Assembly: GCF_024054565.1 (NCBI RefSeq)
Contig: NZ_JAMXLR010000004.1
Location: 39,121-103,120 of the forward strand
DNA: 64,000 bases
From: Aeoliella straminimaris
GTDB lineage: Bacteria > Planctomycetota > Planctomycetia > Pirellulales > Lacipirellulaceae
Direction of reading: 5' to 3'
Every line of letters starts with the position of its first letter. Within the stretch, counting starts at the first letter, position 1. Below are positions 1-8,262 of this stretch, piece after piece. The notes under the pieces were generated by a model. It did not search any database. It had not been told where the DNA came from and saw nothing but the letters and a program-made list of their open reading frames with translations. A program made the position numbers and the translations under genes.

Positions 1-350
1 TTGGCGGCGCGTAGACGGCGCTCGCCGGCAATCAGCTCGAACCGCTCAGCCACCTGGCGAACCACCAACGGCTGAATCACGCCATGGGCGCGAATGCTGT
101 CGGCGAGGTCGGCGATTTCGACTTCGTCGAATTCCTTGCGCGGCTGATTGGGATTGGTGTCGATCGTCACCACATCGAGCCACAACTGACCGTTGTAGTC
201 ACGGTCCATTCCGTCGTGTGTGCTGGCATCGCTGGCAGCATTGTTGTTGATGAATTCGTTCTCCAACGGAACCGCGTCCGTCGAAGGTTCGTCGAGCGAA
301 CGTCCCAGCAGTGCTTCCAGCCCTCGTCCCAGACGGCGTTGATTAGACAC
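1..350 (-). CDS. parB: ParB/Spo0J-family chromosome partition protein, N-terminal part (runs off the left edge)
   Basis: ParB binds parS centromere sites near the replication origin and works with the ParA ATPase in chromosome segregation. The first 116 codons are visible. They begin with the family signature RRLGRGLEALLG, pass through a variable linker, and then show NPNQPRKEF, a GVIQPLVVR segment and the start of the CTP/DNA-binding core ELIAGERRLRAA. The start is a GTG at 350, chosen because the protein signature begins right after it and GGAGG lies about nine bases upstream. This start overlaps the parA stop by eight bases, so parA and parB are translationally coupled. Four parS-like palindromes lie 4 to 6 kb away. 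Identification is firm; the C-terminal part is outside the window. Confidence 0.95.
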   Translation of the reverse strand, partial: MSNQRRLGRGLEALLGRSLDEPSTDAVPLENEFINNNAASDASTHDGMDRDYNGQLWLDVVTIDTNPNQPRKEFDEVEIADLADSIRAHGVIQPLVVRQVAERFELIAGERRLRAA

Positions 351-1089
351 GATCGAGTACCTCCAGACATAGTTCGATGTACGCTCGCGCTCCCTGCGAA
401 CGTGGTGCGTAATTCATTATCGGCACGCCATGGCTCGGCGCTTCGGCTAAGGCGACGTCTCGGGGAACAACGGTGGTGAACACCACGTCGCCAAAAAATT
501 CGCGGACTTCGCGATCGATCTCGCGAGTCAGGTCCAATTCAGATTCATACATGGTTAAAAGGATTCCGCCGAACTCGAGCCGCGCGTTATCCGTAGTCAT
601 CACCTGGCGGATGACTTCAATCATTTGGGTCAGCCCCTCCATGGCGAAGTACTCGCACTGGATCGGCATCAAAACTTCGTCACTTGTGGCCAGCGCCGTG
701 CGCGTCAGGCCACCCAGCGAAGGAGGACAATCCACCAGCACCATGTCGTACACGCTCAGGCTGGCCGCCAGGTGCTCGGCCACACGCATCGACTCGGTAT
801 CGGCCGCGGTGGCCAGCGCATCGACATCGCGAAAGCTCTGACTGCCTGGCAACACCTCCAGGTGCTCGATGCCGGTTTGCTGCACGGCTTCGCGAATAGG
901 GCGGGCGTCGACCAGCGGATGTCGCTGCACGGGGGCGAGCCCCACGGCACTGGTCGCGTTGCATTGGGGATCGAGATCCACCAACAGCGTCTTCTGTCCC
1001 CCCAGCGCGCAGCCAGCCGCCAGACTGACCGCCGTGGTCGTTTTGCCGACGCCGCCTTTCTGGTTGGCTATAGTCAGAACGCGACCCAT
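343..1089 (-). CDS. parA: ParA/Soj-family chromosome partition ATPase
   Basis: ParA is a cytoplasmic, nucleoid-bound Walker ATPase that moves ParB-parS complexes. The protein is 248 residues, normal for the short chromosomal Soj type without an N-terminal HTH domain. The deviant Walker A motif KGGVGKTT is at residues 11-18 (signature lysine K11), VDLDPQ follows at about 37-42, and VDCPPSLGG gives the Walker B region. The gene is immediately upstream of parB and overlaps its GTG start by eight bases. No gene is seen in the 200 bases separating it from the divergent membrane-protein operon. The combination of parAB and nearby parS sites suggests an origin-proximal location. Confidence 0.95.
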   Translation of the reverse strand: MGRVLTIANQKGGVGKTTTAVSLAAGCALGGQKTLLVDLDPQCNATSAVGLAPVQRHPLVDARPIREAVQQTGIEHLEVLPGSQSFRDVDALATAADTESMRVAEHLAASLSVYDMVLVDCPPSLGGLTRTALATSDEVLMPIQCEYFAMEGLTQMIEVIRQVMTTDNARLEFGGILLTMYESELDLTREIDREVREFFGDVVFTTVVPRDVALAEAPSHGVPIMNYAPRSQGARAYIELCLEVLDRV

Positions 1090-1292
1090 ATATAGGTACT
1101 GGGGACAGGGGAATGTTGGTCTGCCGGATGCATCAGCGCCCGGAGCGGGGACGGATTGTAGGACCGCCGGCCAACTCGTGGTATGTCAGTTCCTGCTAGC
1201 AAACCCGGCCGGGCACGCGCAATGTTGGGCAAGAGCGGTAGAATAGGTGCCAGCGACTCGCCCCGGCCAGCCCGCAGCAGGGAGAACGCGGC

Positions 1293-2093
1293 ATGAATCA
1301 GGTCGAAGCCGACGATCGGACTCCGCCCTCGGTGCCTCGGCCTGCGGTGCGCCCGCGAGGTTACAAACTCGACCAATGGAATCGCCAGCAATGGAATTGG
1401 GACGACGGCATCTTCTCCGCCTGGGCCGGCATCACGATTGCGGGTGCGTGCTACGTGCCGATCGCCGTCGTGTCGCTGCTTGTTTGGGAGTTGGCGGTCA
1501 CCGGCCATAGCAACGTGATCACGCACGCCGACGCCCTGCCCGGCCTGGGATTGACCATGGTACCGGTCGCAGTATGGTCCGCGGTGATGGGATTCATCTT
1601 CGGGGGCATACTGCTGCTGGTACTGAGCATTCCCATCCTGTACCTGGACCTCCATCGTCACGCCGCGCTGTTCGGCACGCTGATCGGTGGGATGGCGGGT
1701 ATTTCGTACTCCGTGGCGCTGCTGAACAATTTCTCGCCCGCAGATGCAATCGCCGACCGACTGGGCAACTTCTTGATCCTGCCAGGGCTTGCGACGCTGT
1801 GCGGTCAGATTGGCGGCGGCTGGGGCATTTGCAGGATTCGATCGCGTCGCGCCACGGAGCCCCGCCCGCTCCGCTTTCGCCTGCTGTCGGCATTGGTGTT
1901 CACCACCTGGGTGGCGGCTTTTCTTGGCGTCGCTCAATGGGGCCTGGGCGACGAGGCCCCTTGGTTCGCACCAGCTATGGTGTGGTTGGTGTATCAATTC
2001 GGCACCGCCTGGCTGGTGATGCAACTACTCACCTGGCGGGGACTGCGAAGTGCACGCGTTGAAAGCGCACTGACGCAGCCACTAGAATGTTGA
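1293..2093 (+). CDS. Hypothetical polytopic membrane protein, first of four tandem paralogues
   Basis: No named family is recognised. The 266-residue product has a soluble, proline- and tryptophan-containing N-terminus (about 40 residues) followed by roughly six hydrophobic segments (around 44-68, 90-125, 128-150, 165-180, 195-215 and 225-245). Near the C-terminal third is the motif RFRLLSALVFTTWVAAFLGV, which recurs in modified form in the next three genes: an aromatic/basic start, LL, then T-x-W-x-A in a membrane helix. Genes with this helix are, from general experience, common in planctomycetes. It is the first gene of a tight co-directional run (gaps of 25, -4 and 2 bases) and is divergent from parA. 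Function unknown. Confidence 0.75.
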   Translation: MNQVEADDRTPPSVPRPAVRPRGYKLDQWNRQQWNWDDGIFSAWAGITIAGACYVPIAVVSLLVWELAVTGHSNVITHADALPGLGLTMVPVAVWSAVMGFIFGGILLLVLSIPILYLDLHRHAALFGTLIGGMAGISYSVALLNNFSPADAIADRLGNFLILPGLATLCGQIGGGWGICRIRSRRATEPRPLRFRLLSALVFTTWVAAFLGVAQWGLGDEAPWFAPAMVWLVYQFGTAWLVMQLLTWRGLRSARVESALTQPLEC

Positions 2094-2118
2094 GGACGCC
2101 CGCCACGCGAGACGCGCG

Positions 2119-2874
2119 ATGCTCGATCAAGACTATACCCACTATCCCAACCAGGTGCCGCTCCCACGGCCCCTCGGGTATCAGTTCCGCCAGCCCGAGA
2201 CTCGCTTCGGCCTGGCACTGACCGGTATCACGACAGCGGGAGCCATACATGGCGGGGTGGTGGTGGGGATACTGTTTTGTTTCAGGTTGCTGGTATCGGG
2301 CATGCCAACCCAGGACCTGAGTGAACTGTTCTGCGGCTTCGTTGCTGGTATCTGCCTGCTGGGCATGATCGCCATGCTGTACCTGGCCGTGCTGGTGTTG
2401 CCGCTGGCCATCATGTCGCTGGGACTGTGCCTGGTCATCGTCCGTACCCTTGGTGTGAAGGTCCGCTGGTCGGTGCTCGGTGGCTTCGGTGGCGGACTGA
2501 CAGGCTACATCGGCACCTGTTGGCTACTCGCACGGGCTTCTTCTCCGAGCTGGGAATCGGCGCTTACGATAGTGCTCGGCCCGCTCCTGGCCACCCTGCT
2601 GGGCCAGGCAGGTGGCGCGTGGCCGGCGCTCGCGCCCTGGGTCAAGGAGGAGGGTGCCGACCCGTACCACCAGGACGAGACACAAAGCGTCTTGCGATTC
2701 GACATTCGGCAACTCTTGATCGCCACGGCTTGGGCGGCCAGCATCCTGGCGGTTCTCAAAGGCTTAGGCGCATTGGGCGTCGGCTCGGCCAGCGTGCTGT
2801 TTGGTGGATTGGTATTTCAAGTAGCCTCGCTGCCTTTGGTGCTCCGCGTGGTGAAAGGAATTCGCCAGCGATGA
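2119..2874 (+). CDS. Hypothetical polytopic membrane protein, second tandem paralogue
   Basis: A 251-residue integral membrane protein with no recognised domain. About six hydrophobic stretches are visible, including a glycine-rich one (GGFGGGLTGYIG, about residues 122-133). The motif RFDIRQLLIATAWAASILAV at about residue 192 matches the T-x-W-x-A helix of its neighbours. The ATG at 2119 has no strong Shine-Dalgarno but gives a start consistent with the soluble head of the other paralogues. Its stop codon overlaps the ATG of the next gene (ATGA), indicating translational coupling and one transcript. Function unknown. Confidence 0.75.
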   Translation: MLDQDYTHYPNQVPLPRPLGYQFRQPETRFGLALTGITTAGAIHGGVVVGILFCFRLLVSGMPTQDLSELFCGFVAGICLLGMIAMLYLAVLVLPLAIMSLGLCLVIVRTLGVKVRWSVLGGFGGGLTGYIGTCWLLARASSPSWESALTIVLGPLLATLLGQAGGAWPALAPWVKEEGADPYHQDETQSVLRFDIRQLLIATAWAASILAVLKGLGALGVGSASVLFGGLVFQVASLPLVLRVVKGIRQR

Positions 2875-3599
2875 CCGCCGAAAGAACCAACCCGACATTG
2901 GCTGAAGCAGAACTCGAGCAGTTGGATCAAATCACCCAGCACCGCGAGCGGAGGCAGCGATCGCAAACCTGGACAGAAAAAACGCGCAGCCCCGGCGACA
3001 CCGAACTGGCCGCACTGTGGAACATCGCCTGGCGGGGTACACTGGCCGGCTGGTGGGGCGCGGCACTGGCGGGCGGCGCCGTGGGCACCCTCGTCTTGCC
3101 AGTCTTGGGCACGGTCATGGGCTTCGTGGTGCCCGTCGTGGTAGGCCCTGGACCGATGCTGCTTGCGGGCCTGCAATTCGCCGTGCTCCGTGGCAGAATC
3201 CCCATCACCTGGTTGATGACCTGGGCGGGCGTTCTGACAGGCATGGTCACCTTGAACTGCTTGTTACCACCCAACACTCATAGGGACTTCCCTTCACAGT
3301 TAATCCTGATCGTGCAGACCATCGCGGGCTTCTGCGGTGGTGTCGGCGCACGGCTGATGACAAAGCGAAGCATCCGCAAGTTCGATCTGGCCGAAGGCTT
3401 GGGCACCCGCAGTTGGCAACGGTTTGGTGTGCTCGACCTGTTGCTGCAAACCACTTGGGTGGCAATAGTCGTAGCCTTTGTAAAGACCTGGGAACTCGAG
3501 AAGTCCGTGGGCATCACGCTGGCCTGGTTCGGTCTCAGCGCGGCCGTGGCATGGTTGATCTCCGTGGCCGACAGGTCCGTCTTTCCGAAAAAGACTTGA
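2871..3599 (+). CDS. Hypothetical polytopic membrane protein, third tandem paralogue
   Basis: The 242-residue product starts at the ATG of the ATGA overlap with the preceding gene. A longer open frame extends upstream but runs through that gene and is not supported. The first 45 residues are hydrophilic and charged, with a run of Q, E and R. Then come paired glycine/alanine-rich helices (AGWWGAALAGGAVGTLVLP, about 58-76), which align well with the fourth paralogue, and the shared motif RFGVLDLLLQTTWVAIVVAF in the last third. The pair looks like a recent tandem duplication compared with the first two genes. No function is recognised. Confidence 0.75.
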   Translation: MTAERTNPTLAEAELEQLDQITQHRERRQRSQTWTEKTRSPGDTELAALWNIAWRGTLAGWWGAALAGGAVGTLVLPVLGTVMGFVVPVVVGPGPMLLAGLQFAVLRGRIPITWLMTWAGVLTGMVTLNCLLPPNTHRDFPSQLILIVQTIAGFCGGVGARLMTKRSIRKFDLAEGLGTRSWQRFGVLDLLLQTTWVAIVVAFVKTWELEKSVGITLAWFGLSAAVAWLISVADRSVFPKKT

Positions 3600-3601
3600 C
3601 C

Positions 3602-4297
3602 ATGGACCAGCAGGACCAGCAACAACTCGACGCCATTGCCAGACTCCACGCCGAGCGAATGGAACTCGAGCGTGATGGCTACCTGCTCACCAGCCCGGGC
3701 AGGACCGAACAAAAAGCCTTGGCCGTGGTGGCCCTGCACATCTTCCTCTGGGGATGGTTCGGCACGGCGCTGGCCGGCGCGATGCTCGGCACGCTGATGT
3801 TTCCCTTGATTGGTACCGTGCTAGGTTTCCTCTCCGCCGGCATTGGCGGAATCGTACCCTGCATCCTCACCTCCCTGCTCTACGCGATAAGCCGCGGACG
3901 GATCTCGCCCAAGCTGACCATGGCCTGGGGCGGCGCCATGACCGGCGTCGGGTGCTTCGCGCAACTGATGCCCTGGCCCATCCTATTAGGCTTCGGCGCG
4001 GTGGCCGGTGTGTTTGGTGCCACCGGCGCCCGGTTGTCGACAAGGCGATCGTTGAAACGTTACCAATTCGAAGAAGGGCTTGGCATGCGATCGTACCATC
4101 AGTTCTCCATCCTCGACCTGATGCTCCTGACCGTCTGGCTGGCGTTGTTTCTCACCGCGCTGCAGATAGTCACGCGCATTGCCATGGCGCCTTGGTCGAC
4201 AACATTGGCCTGCCTGGCCATCAGCTTGGCATGTGCCTTGGCGATCGAAACCGTCGCGCAACTGAGCGGGCGACGCCAATCGAGGCGGTCGACGTAG
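3602..4297 (+). CDS. Hypothetical polytopic membrane protein, fourth tandem paralogue
   Basis: A 231-residue membrane protein beginning two bases after the previous stop codon, with a Gln/Glu-rich hydrophilic head of about 45 residues. The Gly/Ala-rich helix WGWFGTALAGAMLGTLMFP and the motif QFSILDLMLLTVWLALFLTA mirror the third paralogue closely. The stretch following the third glycine-rich helix (ATGARLSTRRSLKRYQFEEGLG) also matches GVGARLMTKRSIRKFDLAEGLG in that paralogue. The gene ends six bases before a parS-like palindrome. A longer upstream frame is only a continuation through the third gene. Function unknown. Confidence 0.75.
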   Translation: MDQQDQQQLDAIARLHAERMELERDGYLLTSPGRTEQKALAVVALHIFLWGWFGTALAGAMLGTLMFPLIGTVLGFLSAGIGGIVPCILTSLLYAISRGRISPKLTMAWGGAMTGVGCFAQLMPWPILLGFGAVAGVFGATGARLSTRRSLKRYQFEEGLGMRSYHQFSILDLMLLTVWLALFLTALQIVTRIAMAPWSTTLACLAISLACALAIETVAQLSGRRQSRRST

Positions 4298-4302
4298 TGC
4301 AT

Positions 4303-4318
4303 CGTTCCACGTGGAACA
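4303..4318. promoter_or_regulatory. parS-like site 1 (ParB-binding palindrome)
   Basis: cGTTCCACGTGGAACa contains the 14-bp perfect palindrome GTTCCACGTGGAAC. It differs from the canonical bacterial parS core (TGTTTCACGTGAAACA) only at positions known to vary, since TGTTCCACGTGAAACA is functional in Bacillus. It lies 3.2 kb from parA. Confidence 0.8.
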
Positions 4319-4379
4319 GATTGCCCACTTCACGTACTCTTCGCGCCCGACGCGAAACTCCCCTGCGGTAAGTCCTGCC
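4303..4379. repeat. 77-bp diverged duplicate block carrying parS, copy A
   Basis: This block aligns without gaps to 5992-6068 at about 61 of 77 positions. It starts with a parS-like palindrome and continues through TTGCCCACTTC to GAAACTCCCC. The second palindrome present in copy B is degraded here (half-site CCCGACGCGAAAC). The two copies bracket the oxidoreductase gene. From here to the gene end at 4508 nothing else is recognisable. Confidence 0.75.
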
Positions 4380-4507
4380 CCACCGCTCCGCGCAGGCGAG
4401 TTCGAGCCGCACGCGCGAGCGTCGGGTGGCAAGGAACTAGGCGAGGCGCAGGGCCATTCGCCCGAGGCTAGCGCCATTGGTTCACCGCCACCAGCGATTG
4501 GTAATGC

Positions 4508-5842
4508 TCAGGAGACGTTCTTGCCGCCGAACTCCTGGCGGTACTCGTGGCGCAGCAGGGCGTTGGCTTCTTCCAGATTGGTCACCTGCAGCGCCTCGGC
4601 GTCCCACTCCAGTTTCGTGTCGGGGAAGCGTCCCGCTACCACGCCCAGTAGCAAGGCCTCGGTCAGCGGTCCGGCGTAGCTGAATGGCACACTGGTCTCG
4701 CCCTGGCCAAGGCAGGCGTCGACCCACTGATGATAGTGGTTGCCCTCCTGCACCTCGGGTCGCTGGTAGTCGGCAAACTTCTCCTGGGGCAGTAGCACCG
4801 GCTCGGCCACGTGTGGCAGCAGCAGCATCCCTTGCTCTCCCACAAACAGCGATCCCTGCCCGGGCAGCTTCGCTTCGGGCGCCAAGGGCACTTCCAGATC
4901 GGCCGGCGGAGCAAACGCCCCGTCATACCATTTCCAGGTCAGGGTGTCGGTCGTGTACTTGGTGCCTGGGAACTCGTACTCCACCAGATTTTTCATGGGA
5001 TGCCCCAAGCCGGTGGGGGGCCGGCAGGTGGTCTTCGCCCAGTTGGGCGCCGTCAGCTCGAGTGCTCCATAGGGCGTATCGAAAATGTGCACGCCCATGT
5101 CGCCGAGGGTACCGGTGCCGAAGTCGATCATCCGCCGCCATTGGGCTGGGTGATAGATGCCCGGCACGAACGGCCGCTCGTCGGCCACACCGAGCCACAG
5201 GTCCCAATCGAGCGTCTCGGGAACGGGGGCCGTGGCGGGCAGCTCGCTCGCATCGAATCCCCAGGCTTTGTCCGACCAGGCGTGCACCTCGCTCACCTTG
5301 CCAATGGCCCCCGACTGGATCATCTTCACCGCACGGCGGTACGGCGAAGTGGAATGGATCTGCACGCCCATCTGTGTGACCAGCCCCTTCTCGTCGGCCA
5401 CTTCGCGCAGCCGGCGGGCTTCGAACACCTCGTGCGTGAGCGGCTTCTGGCAGTAGACCGGCTTGCCAGCCAGCATGGCTTTCAGGGCCGCAGGGGCGTG
5501 GGTGTGGTCGGGCGTGGAGACCACCACCGCGTCGATCTTGTCGCCCAACTGGTCGATCAGTTCGCGGTAGTCGGCGAACGTCTGGGCCTTCGTATGTTGC
5601 TGTAGCGCGGCGTCCAATCGCTGACTGTCGACGTCGCACAGGGCGGCCACTTCCACCTGCGGATGCGAGCTAATGGCGTTCAGGTCCGCCCGGCCCATTC
5701 CCCCCACGCCAATATGAGCGGTACGCAGCTTCCCATTGGGCGACGCGGCGCGAGCCAAGCAAGGGGCCAGGCCCAGGGCTCCGACGGCGGCGGTGGCCTT
5801 CAGGAAATCGCGACGGCTGCGTGAATAGGGACGATGGCTCAT
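4508..5842 (-). CDS. Gfo/Idh/MocA-family oxidoreductase with Tat signal
   Basis: The 444-residue protein begins with a twin-arginine export signal: SRRDFLKAT followed by a hydrophobic run ending in LARA (about residues 7-34). A Rossmann NAD(P)-binding domain follows (RTAHIGVGGMGRADL; DVDSQRL; VVVSTPDHTHAPAALKAMLAGKPVYCQKPLTHE). The KP in that motif is the usual catalytic-lysine motif of the family. The C-terminal half is the alpha/beta sugar-binding domain. It should oxidise or reduce a sugar-like substrate outside the cytoplasm. The ATG at 5842 is preferred over an upstream one because AGGAG sits seven bases before it and the Tat motif is then close to the N-terminus. The exact substrate cannot be read from the sequence. 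Confidence 0.93.
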   Translation of the reverse strand: MSHRPYSRSRRDFLKATAAVGALGLAPCLARAASPNGKLRTAHIGVGGMGRADLNAISSHPQVEVAALCDVDSQRLDAALQQHTKAQTFADYRELIDQLGDKIDAVVVSTPDHTHAPAALKAMLAGKPVYCQKPLTHEVFEARRLREVADEKGLVTQMGVQIHSTSPYRRAVKMIQSGAIGKVSEVHAWSDKAWGFDASELPATAPVPETLDWDLWLGVADERPFVPGIYHPAQWRRMIDFGTGTLGDMGVHIFDTPYGALELTAPNWAKTTCRPPTGLGHPMKNLVEYEFPGTKYTTDTLTWKWYDGAFAPPADLEVPLAPEAKLPGQGSLFVGEQGMLLLPHVAEPVLLPQEKFADYQRPEVQEGNHYHQWVDACLGQGETSVPFSYAGPLTEALLLGVVAGRFPDTKLEWDAEALQVTNLEEANALLRHEYRQEFGGKNVS

Positions 5843-5991
5843 GATGTAACTCCTGATGCACGAACGGTAGGCGGGGAACAAGATAACGCTAGTTCATAGC
5901 AGGCTGGTCGCCTGGGGGCAAGTTTTTGCGCATCACCGAACACTGCCTCCCGCGCCAGCCAGCGGAACTTACTGCATCTCTTCTGCCGCGA

Positions 5992-6007
5992 CGTTCCACG
6001 TGGAACA
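5992..6007. promoter_or_regulatory. parS-like site 2 (ParB-binding palindrome)
   Basis: cGTTCCACGTGGAACa is identical over the full 16 bases to site 1 and contains the same 14-bp perfect palindrome. It is the first site of the second duplicated block, in the intergenic space between the oxidoreductase and the DUF1015 gene. Confidence 0.8.
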
Positions 6008-6032
6008 CCTTGCCCACTTCGCGCACACTGCG

Positions 6033-6048
6033 CGTTCCACGTGAAACT
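6033..6048. promoter_or_regulatory. parS-like site 3 (ParB-binding palindrome)
   Basis: cGTTCCACGTGAAACt matches the Bacillus-type parS core GTTCCACGTGAAAC exactly over 14 bases. Confidence 0.8.
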
Positions 6049-6072
6049 CCCCCGCGGCGATCTCTGCCTGGT

Positions 6073-6088
6073 CGTTTCATGTGAAACA
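6073..6088. promoter_or_regulatory. parS-like site 4 (weaker)
   Basis: cGTTTCATGTGAAACa differs from the canonical core GTTTCACGTGAAAC by one central base (C to T). It may be a low-affinity or decaying site. It lies 25 bases downstream of site 3. Confidence 0.6.
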
Positions 6089-6114
6089 CGATCAATCGCT
6101 CCCCAACGCGTACC

Positions 6115-7479
6115 TCACTCCAGCGGGTTGATCACCAGGCCGCTGAGCACCTTGGGATAGAAGTAGGTGCTCTTGGCGGGCATGCGCTCGCCGTTGGAAC
6201 TGATCTGGCGGATGTGCTCCACGGTGGCTGGCATCACCAGGCAACCGAGTTCGAACCGGCCACCGCTGCCTTGTTGGCCGGTGAGGTCGCGCCCCGCCGA
6301 GTCGCCTTCCTTCAGTCCGGTGGGCACCTCTTCCAGGGCACGGACGTACTTCGGCGCCGGCAGGTTGGGGGCGTCCAACAACGTGTCGACCACCAGGCGG
6401 TGAAGAATGCTCACCCCCAGGCCGCGCCAGTCGTCGGAGCGATCACTGGCCACGGCGGCCAATCGCTCTTCTCCTGCCTCGGTCAAACGGGCGATGGTCC
6501 AGGCGTCATCCTCGGCGGTGTAGAACGCCATGGTGCCCTGCTCGTCCTCGGTTTCGATTTCCTCCCATAGGCCGATGGCGCGATCGGGACCGTTGCCAGC
6601 CGGTTCGGTGTCGAACGAGTCCCCCAACTTCTCGACCAACTGGGCCGAGGTCATCGCTGGCAATCCGCGGAACAAGCGATGCGTCGGCAATACCTGCATG
6701 CCTGGATCCGACATCGATACGCACATCATCAGCACAAAGTTCGCTGGATGCTCCTCGGGCAGGTCTTCGCCATGCTGCTCGCGCCAGGCAGCCGCCACTT
6801 CGTCGCGATAGTTACACGCGGTCTCGTAACGATGGTGGCCGTCGGCGATGTAAATAGGGAGCTGAGCCATGACCGACTCGAGCATCGTGATCGAATCGAG
6901 ATCGGTGACGGGCCATAGCTGGTTGACCACGCCCAGATGATCGGTGGCCTCGTGCGGGGCGTGCCCAGCAACCGCGGCTTCGAGGATGACTTGTGCCTGG
7001 TTGAAGTTGTCGGGATACAGGCCAAAGATCTGGCTGAGGTTCGCGCGACACGCCTTCCACAACCTCAGGCGGTCGGCCTTTGCGCCACCGTGCGTCTCTT
7101 CGTGCGGGTAGATGTCGCCCTCGCCAAACCGTTCGAGCCGGCAGCGGCACATGAAGCCCCGCCGGGTGTACTCCTGCCCGTTGGCCGTGTAGTGCTGGTG
7201 GTAGACGTAGATCGCCGGATCGGCTTCGGTGAACAGGGCCCCATCGCGCTGCCACTGCTTGAGCAGCTTGGCTGCCCGGGTATAGCGGTTATCGTTGTCG
7301 TCGTCGCCCGGCTCGTCCTTGTTCAGAATCAGCCGCACAACGTTGTACTCGTTGGCGTCGTACAGTTGTTGCTGAAGCTCGGGGTCGATCACGTCGTACG
7401 GCGGAGCGACCACACTGGAAAGCGATCCGACCTGACCGAGGTTGTAACGCAGGCCGCGAAAAGCACTGATCTGGGGCAT
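6115..7479 (-). CDS. DUF1015-family protein
   Basis: A 454-residue cytoplasmic protein of the DUF1015 family, whose biochemical role is not established. Family hallmarks are the N-terminal VAPPYDVID at about residues 25-33, YNVVRLIL, and the central blocks YPHEETHGGAKADRL and ANLSQIFGLYPD. These are followed by IYIADGHHRYETACNYRDE, which is rich in H, D and E and resembles a metal or phosphate site. Length is normal for the family. No clear Shine-Dalgarno precedes the ATG, but the protein begins at the usual family position. It stands alone, between the parS-containing intergenic region and a zinc-ribbon membrane protein. Confidence 0.92.
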   Translation of the reverse strand: MPQISAFRGLRYNLGQVGSLSSVVAPPYDVIDPELQQQLYDANEYNVVRLILNKDEPGDDDNDNRYTRAAKLLKQWQRDGALFTEADPAIYVYHQHYTANGQEYTRRGFMCRCRLERFGEGDIYPHEETHGGAKADRLRLWKACRANLSQIFGLYPDNFNQAQVILEAAVAGHAPHEATDHLGVVNQLWPVTDLDSITMLESVMAQLPIYIADGHHRYETACNYRDEVAAAWREQHGEDLPEEHPANFVLMMCVSMSDPGMQVLPTHRLFRGLPAMTSAQLVEKLGDSFDTEPAGNGPDRAIGLWEEIETEDEQGTMAFYTAEDDAWTIARLTEAGEERLAAVASDRSDDWRGLGVSILHRLVVDTLLDAPNLPAPKYVRALEEVPTGLKEGDSAGRDLTGQQGSGGRFELGCLVMPATVEHIRQISSNGERMPAKSTYFYPKVLSGLVINPLE

Positions 7480-7578
7480 CTTGCTCTAGGGGGATAGAGT
7501 GGGGGCTGAGCGGGGAATCGGGCCTACGATGTTACCAGATTCCAACCCGCGGCTTTAGCCCCGGCCAATCCCCGGGTG

Positions 7579-8262
7579 CTACCCCCTATCCGAGGAACTG
7601 ATCTGGCTCCAGAGGGTACGGCCCGTTACCCACTGCAGCCCGCCCGCAATCATCGCGACGAATCCCACCCCGAGAACCAGCAGCGCCACCAACATCCCGC
7701 CGGGCAGCGTTTGGGCAATTAAACTGGCTGCCACCAGGGCGGCCAGCGAACCAACGAACCCCGCCCCACAGATGCCCAGCCCCAACAGCCGCAGGCGACG
7801 CGCGTCGGGCCCAAAGCTAAGCCCCTTGGCCGACACTCGCCAGCCGACATAGAGCGAGACGATCAGCGCACCAACGAAGAACACGATCATCAACAGCGGC
7901 GGCTTGCGGTCGATCGAGGAGACAATCCAGAAGTCGAACAGGCACCAGAGCAAGGTGGGGATCACGTAGCAGGCGACTCGAAATACAAGCTGAGCTTGAG
8001 CATGCCACGCCGGAGCGGCCGGCTTGGGTGAGGCGGCAGGAACTGCAGTAGGTCGAGCAACGGCCGACGAGGGACTGGATGGCGGCTCAACTTCGTACTC
8101 GTCGTCGAGCTCATCCCACAACGAATCGGACTTCTTCGTCTCCGGAGGAGGAGGCGCCGGCACCTTAAATCGCTGACCACACTTGCACGAGGCGTATCGT
8201 CCAACAGCCTTCTCGGGTACGTTGTAACGCTTCTTGCACTGCGGGCACGCAACCTTCGGCAT
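7579..8262 (-). CDS. Zinc-ribbon membrane protein, hypothetical
   Basis: A 227-residue protein with an N-terminal zinc-binding knuckle (C6-P-Q-C9 and C26-K-C28, in MPKVACPQCKKRY). A proline-, serine- and acid-rich linker follows to about residue 85, then four or five hydrophobic helices (about 90-110, 125-145, 160-180 and 185-210). GGGGAG four bases before the ATG supports the start. The layout of an N-terminal MPKVxCPxC-type knuckle plus linker plus membrane helices is very common in planctomycetes; the role is unknown. It is co-directional with the DUF1015 gene but about 100 bases upstream, so co-transcription is possible but unproven. Confidence 0.8.
   Translation of the reverse strand: MPKVACPQCKKRYNVPEKAVGRYASCKCGQRFKVPAPPPPETKKSDSLWDELDDEYEVEPPSSPSSAVARPTAVPAASPKPAAPAWHAQAQLVFRVACYVIPTLLWCLFDFWIVSSIDRKPPLLMIVFFVGALIVSLYVGWRVSAKGLSFGPDARRLRLLGLGICGAGFVGSLAALVAASLIAQTLPGGMLVALLVLGVGFVAMIAGGLQWVTGRTLWSQISSSDRG

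Larger units (their letters stand above)
5992..6068. repeat. 77-bp diverged duplicate block carrying parS, copy B
   Basis: Ungapped counterpart of 4303-4379. It retains two ParB-type palindromes 41 bases apart (start to start), whereas copy A retains only the first. A further, weaker palindrome follows at 6073. Confidence 0.75.

Noticed and set aside
1074..2024. 316-codon minus-strand frame upstream of parA
   Set aside because: Antisense to a membrane protein whose helices and operon context are convincing; the translation is low-complexity His/Gln/Arg.
4221..6095. Similar minus-strand peptides in both parS gaps (VREVGNLFHVER, VREVGKVFHVER)
   Set aside because: The similarity comes from the duplicated 77-bp parS block, not from genes; the palindrome itself encodes FHVE.
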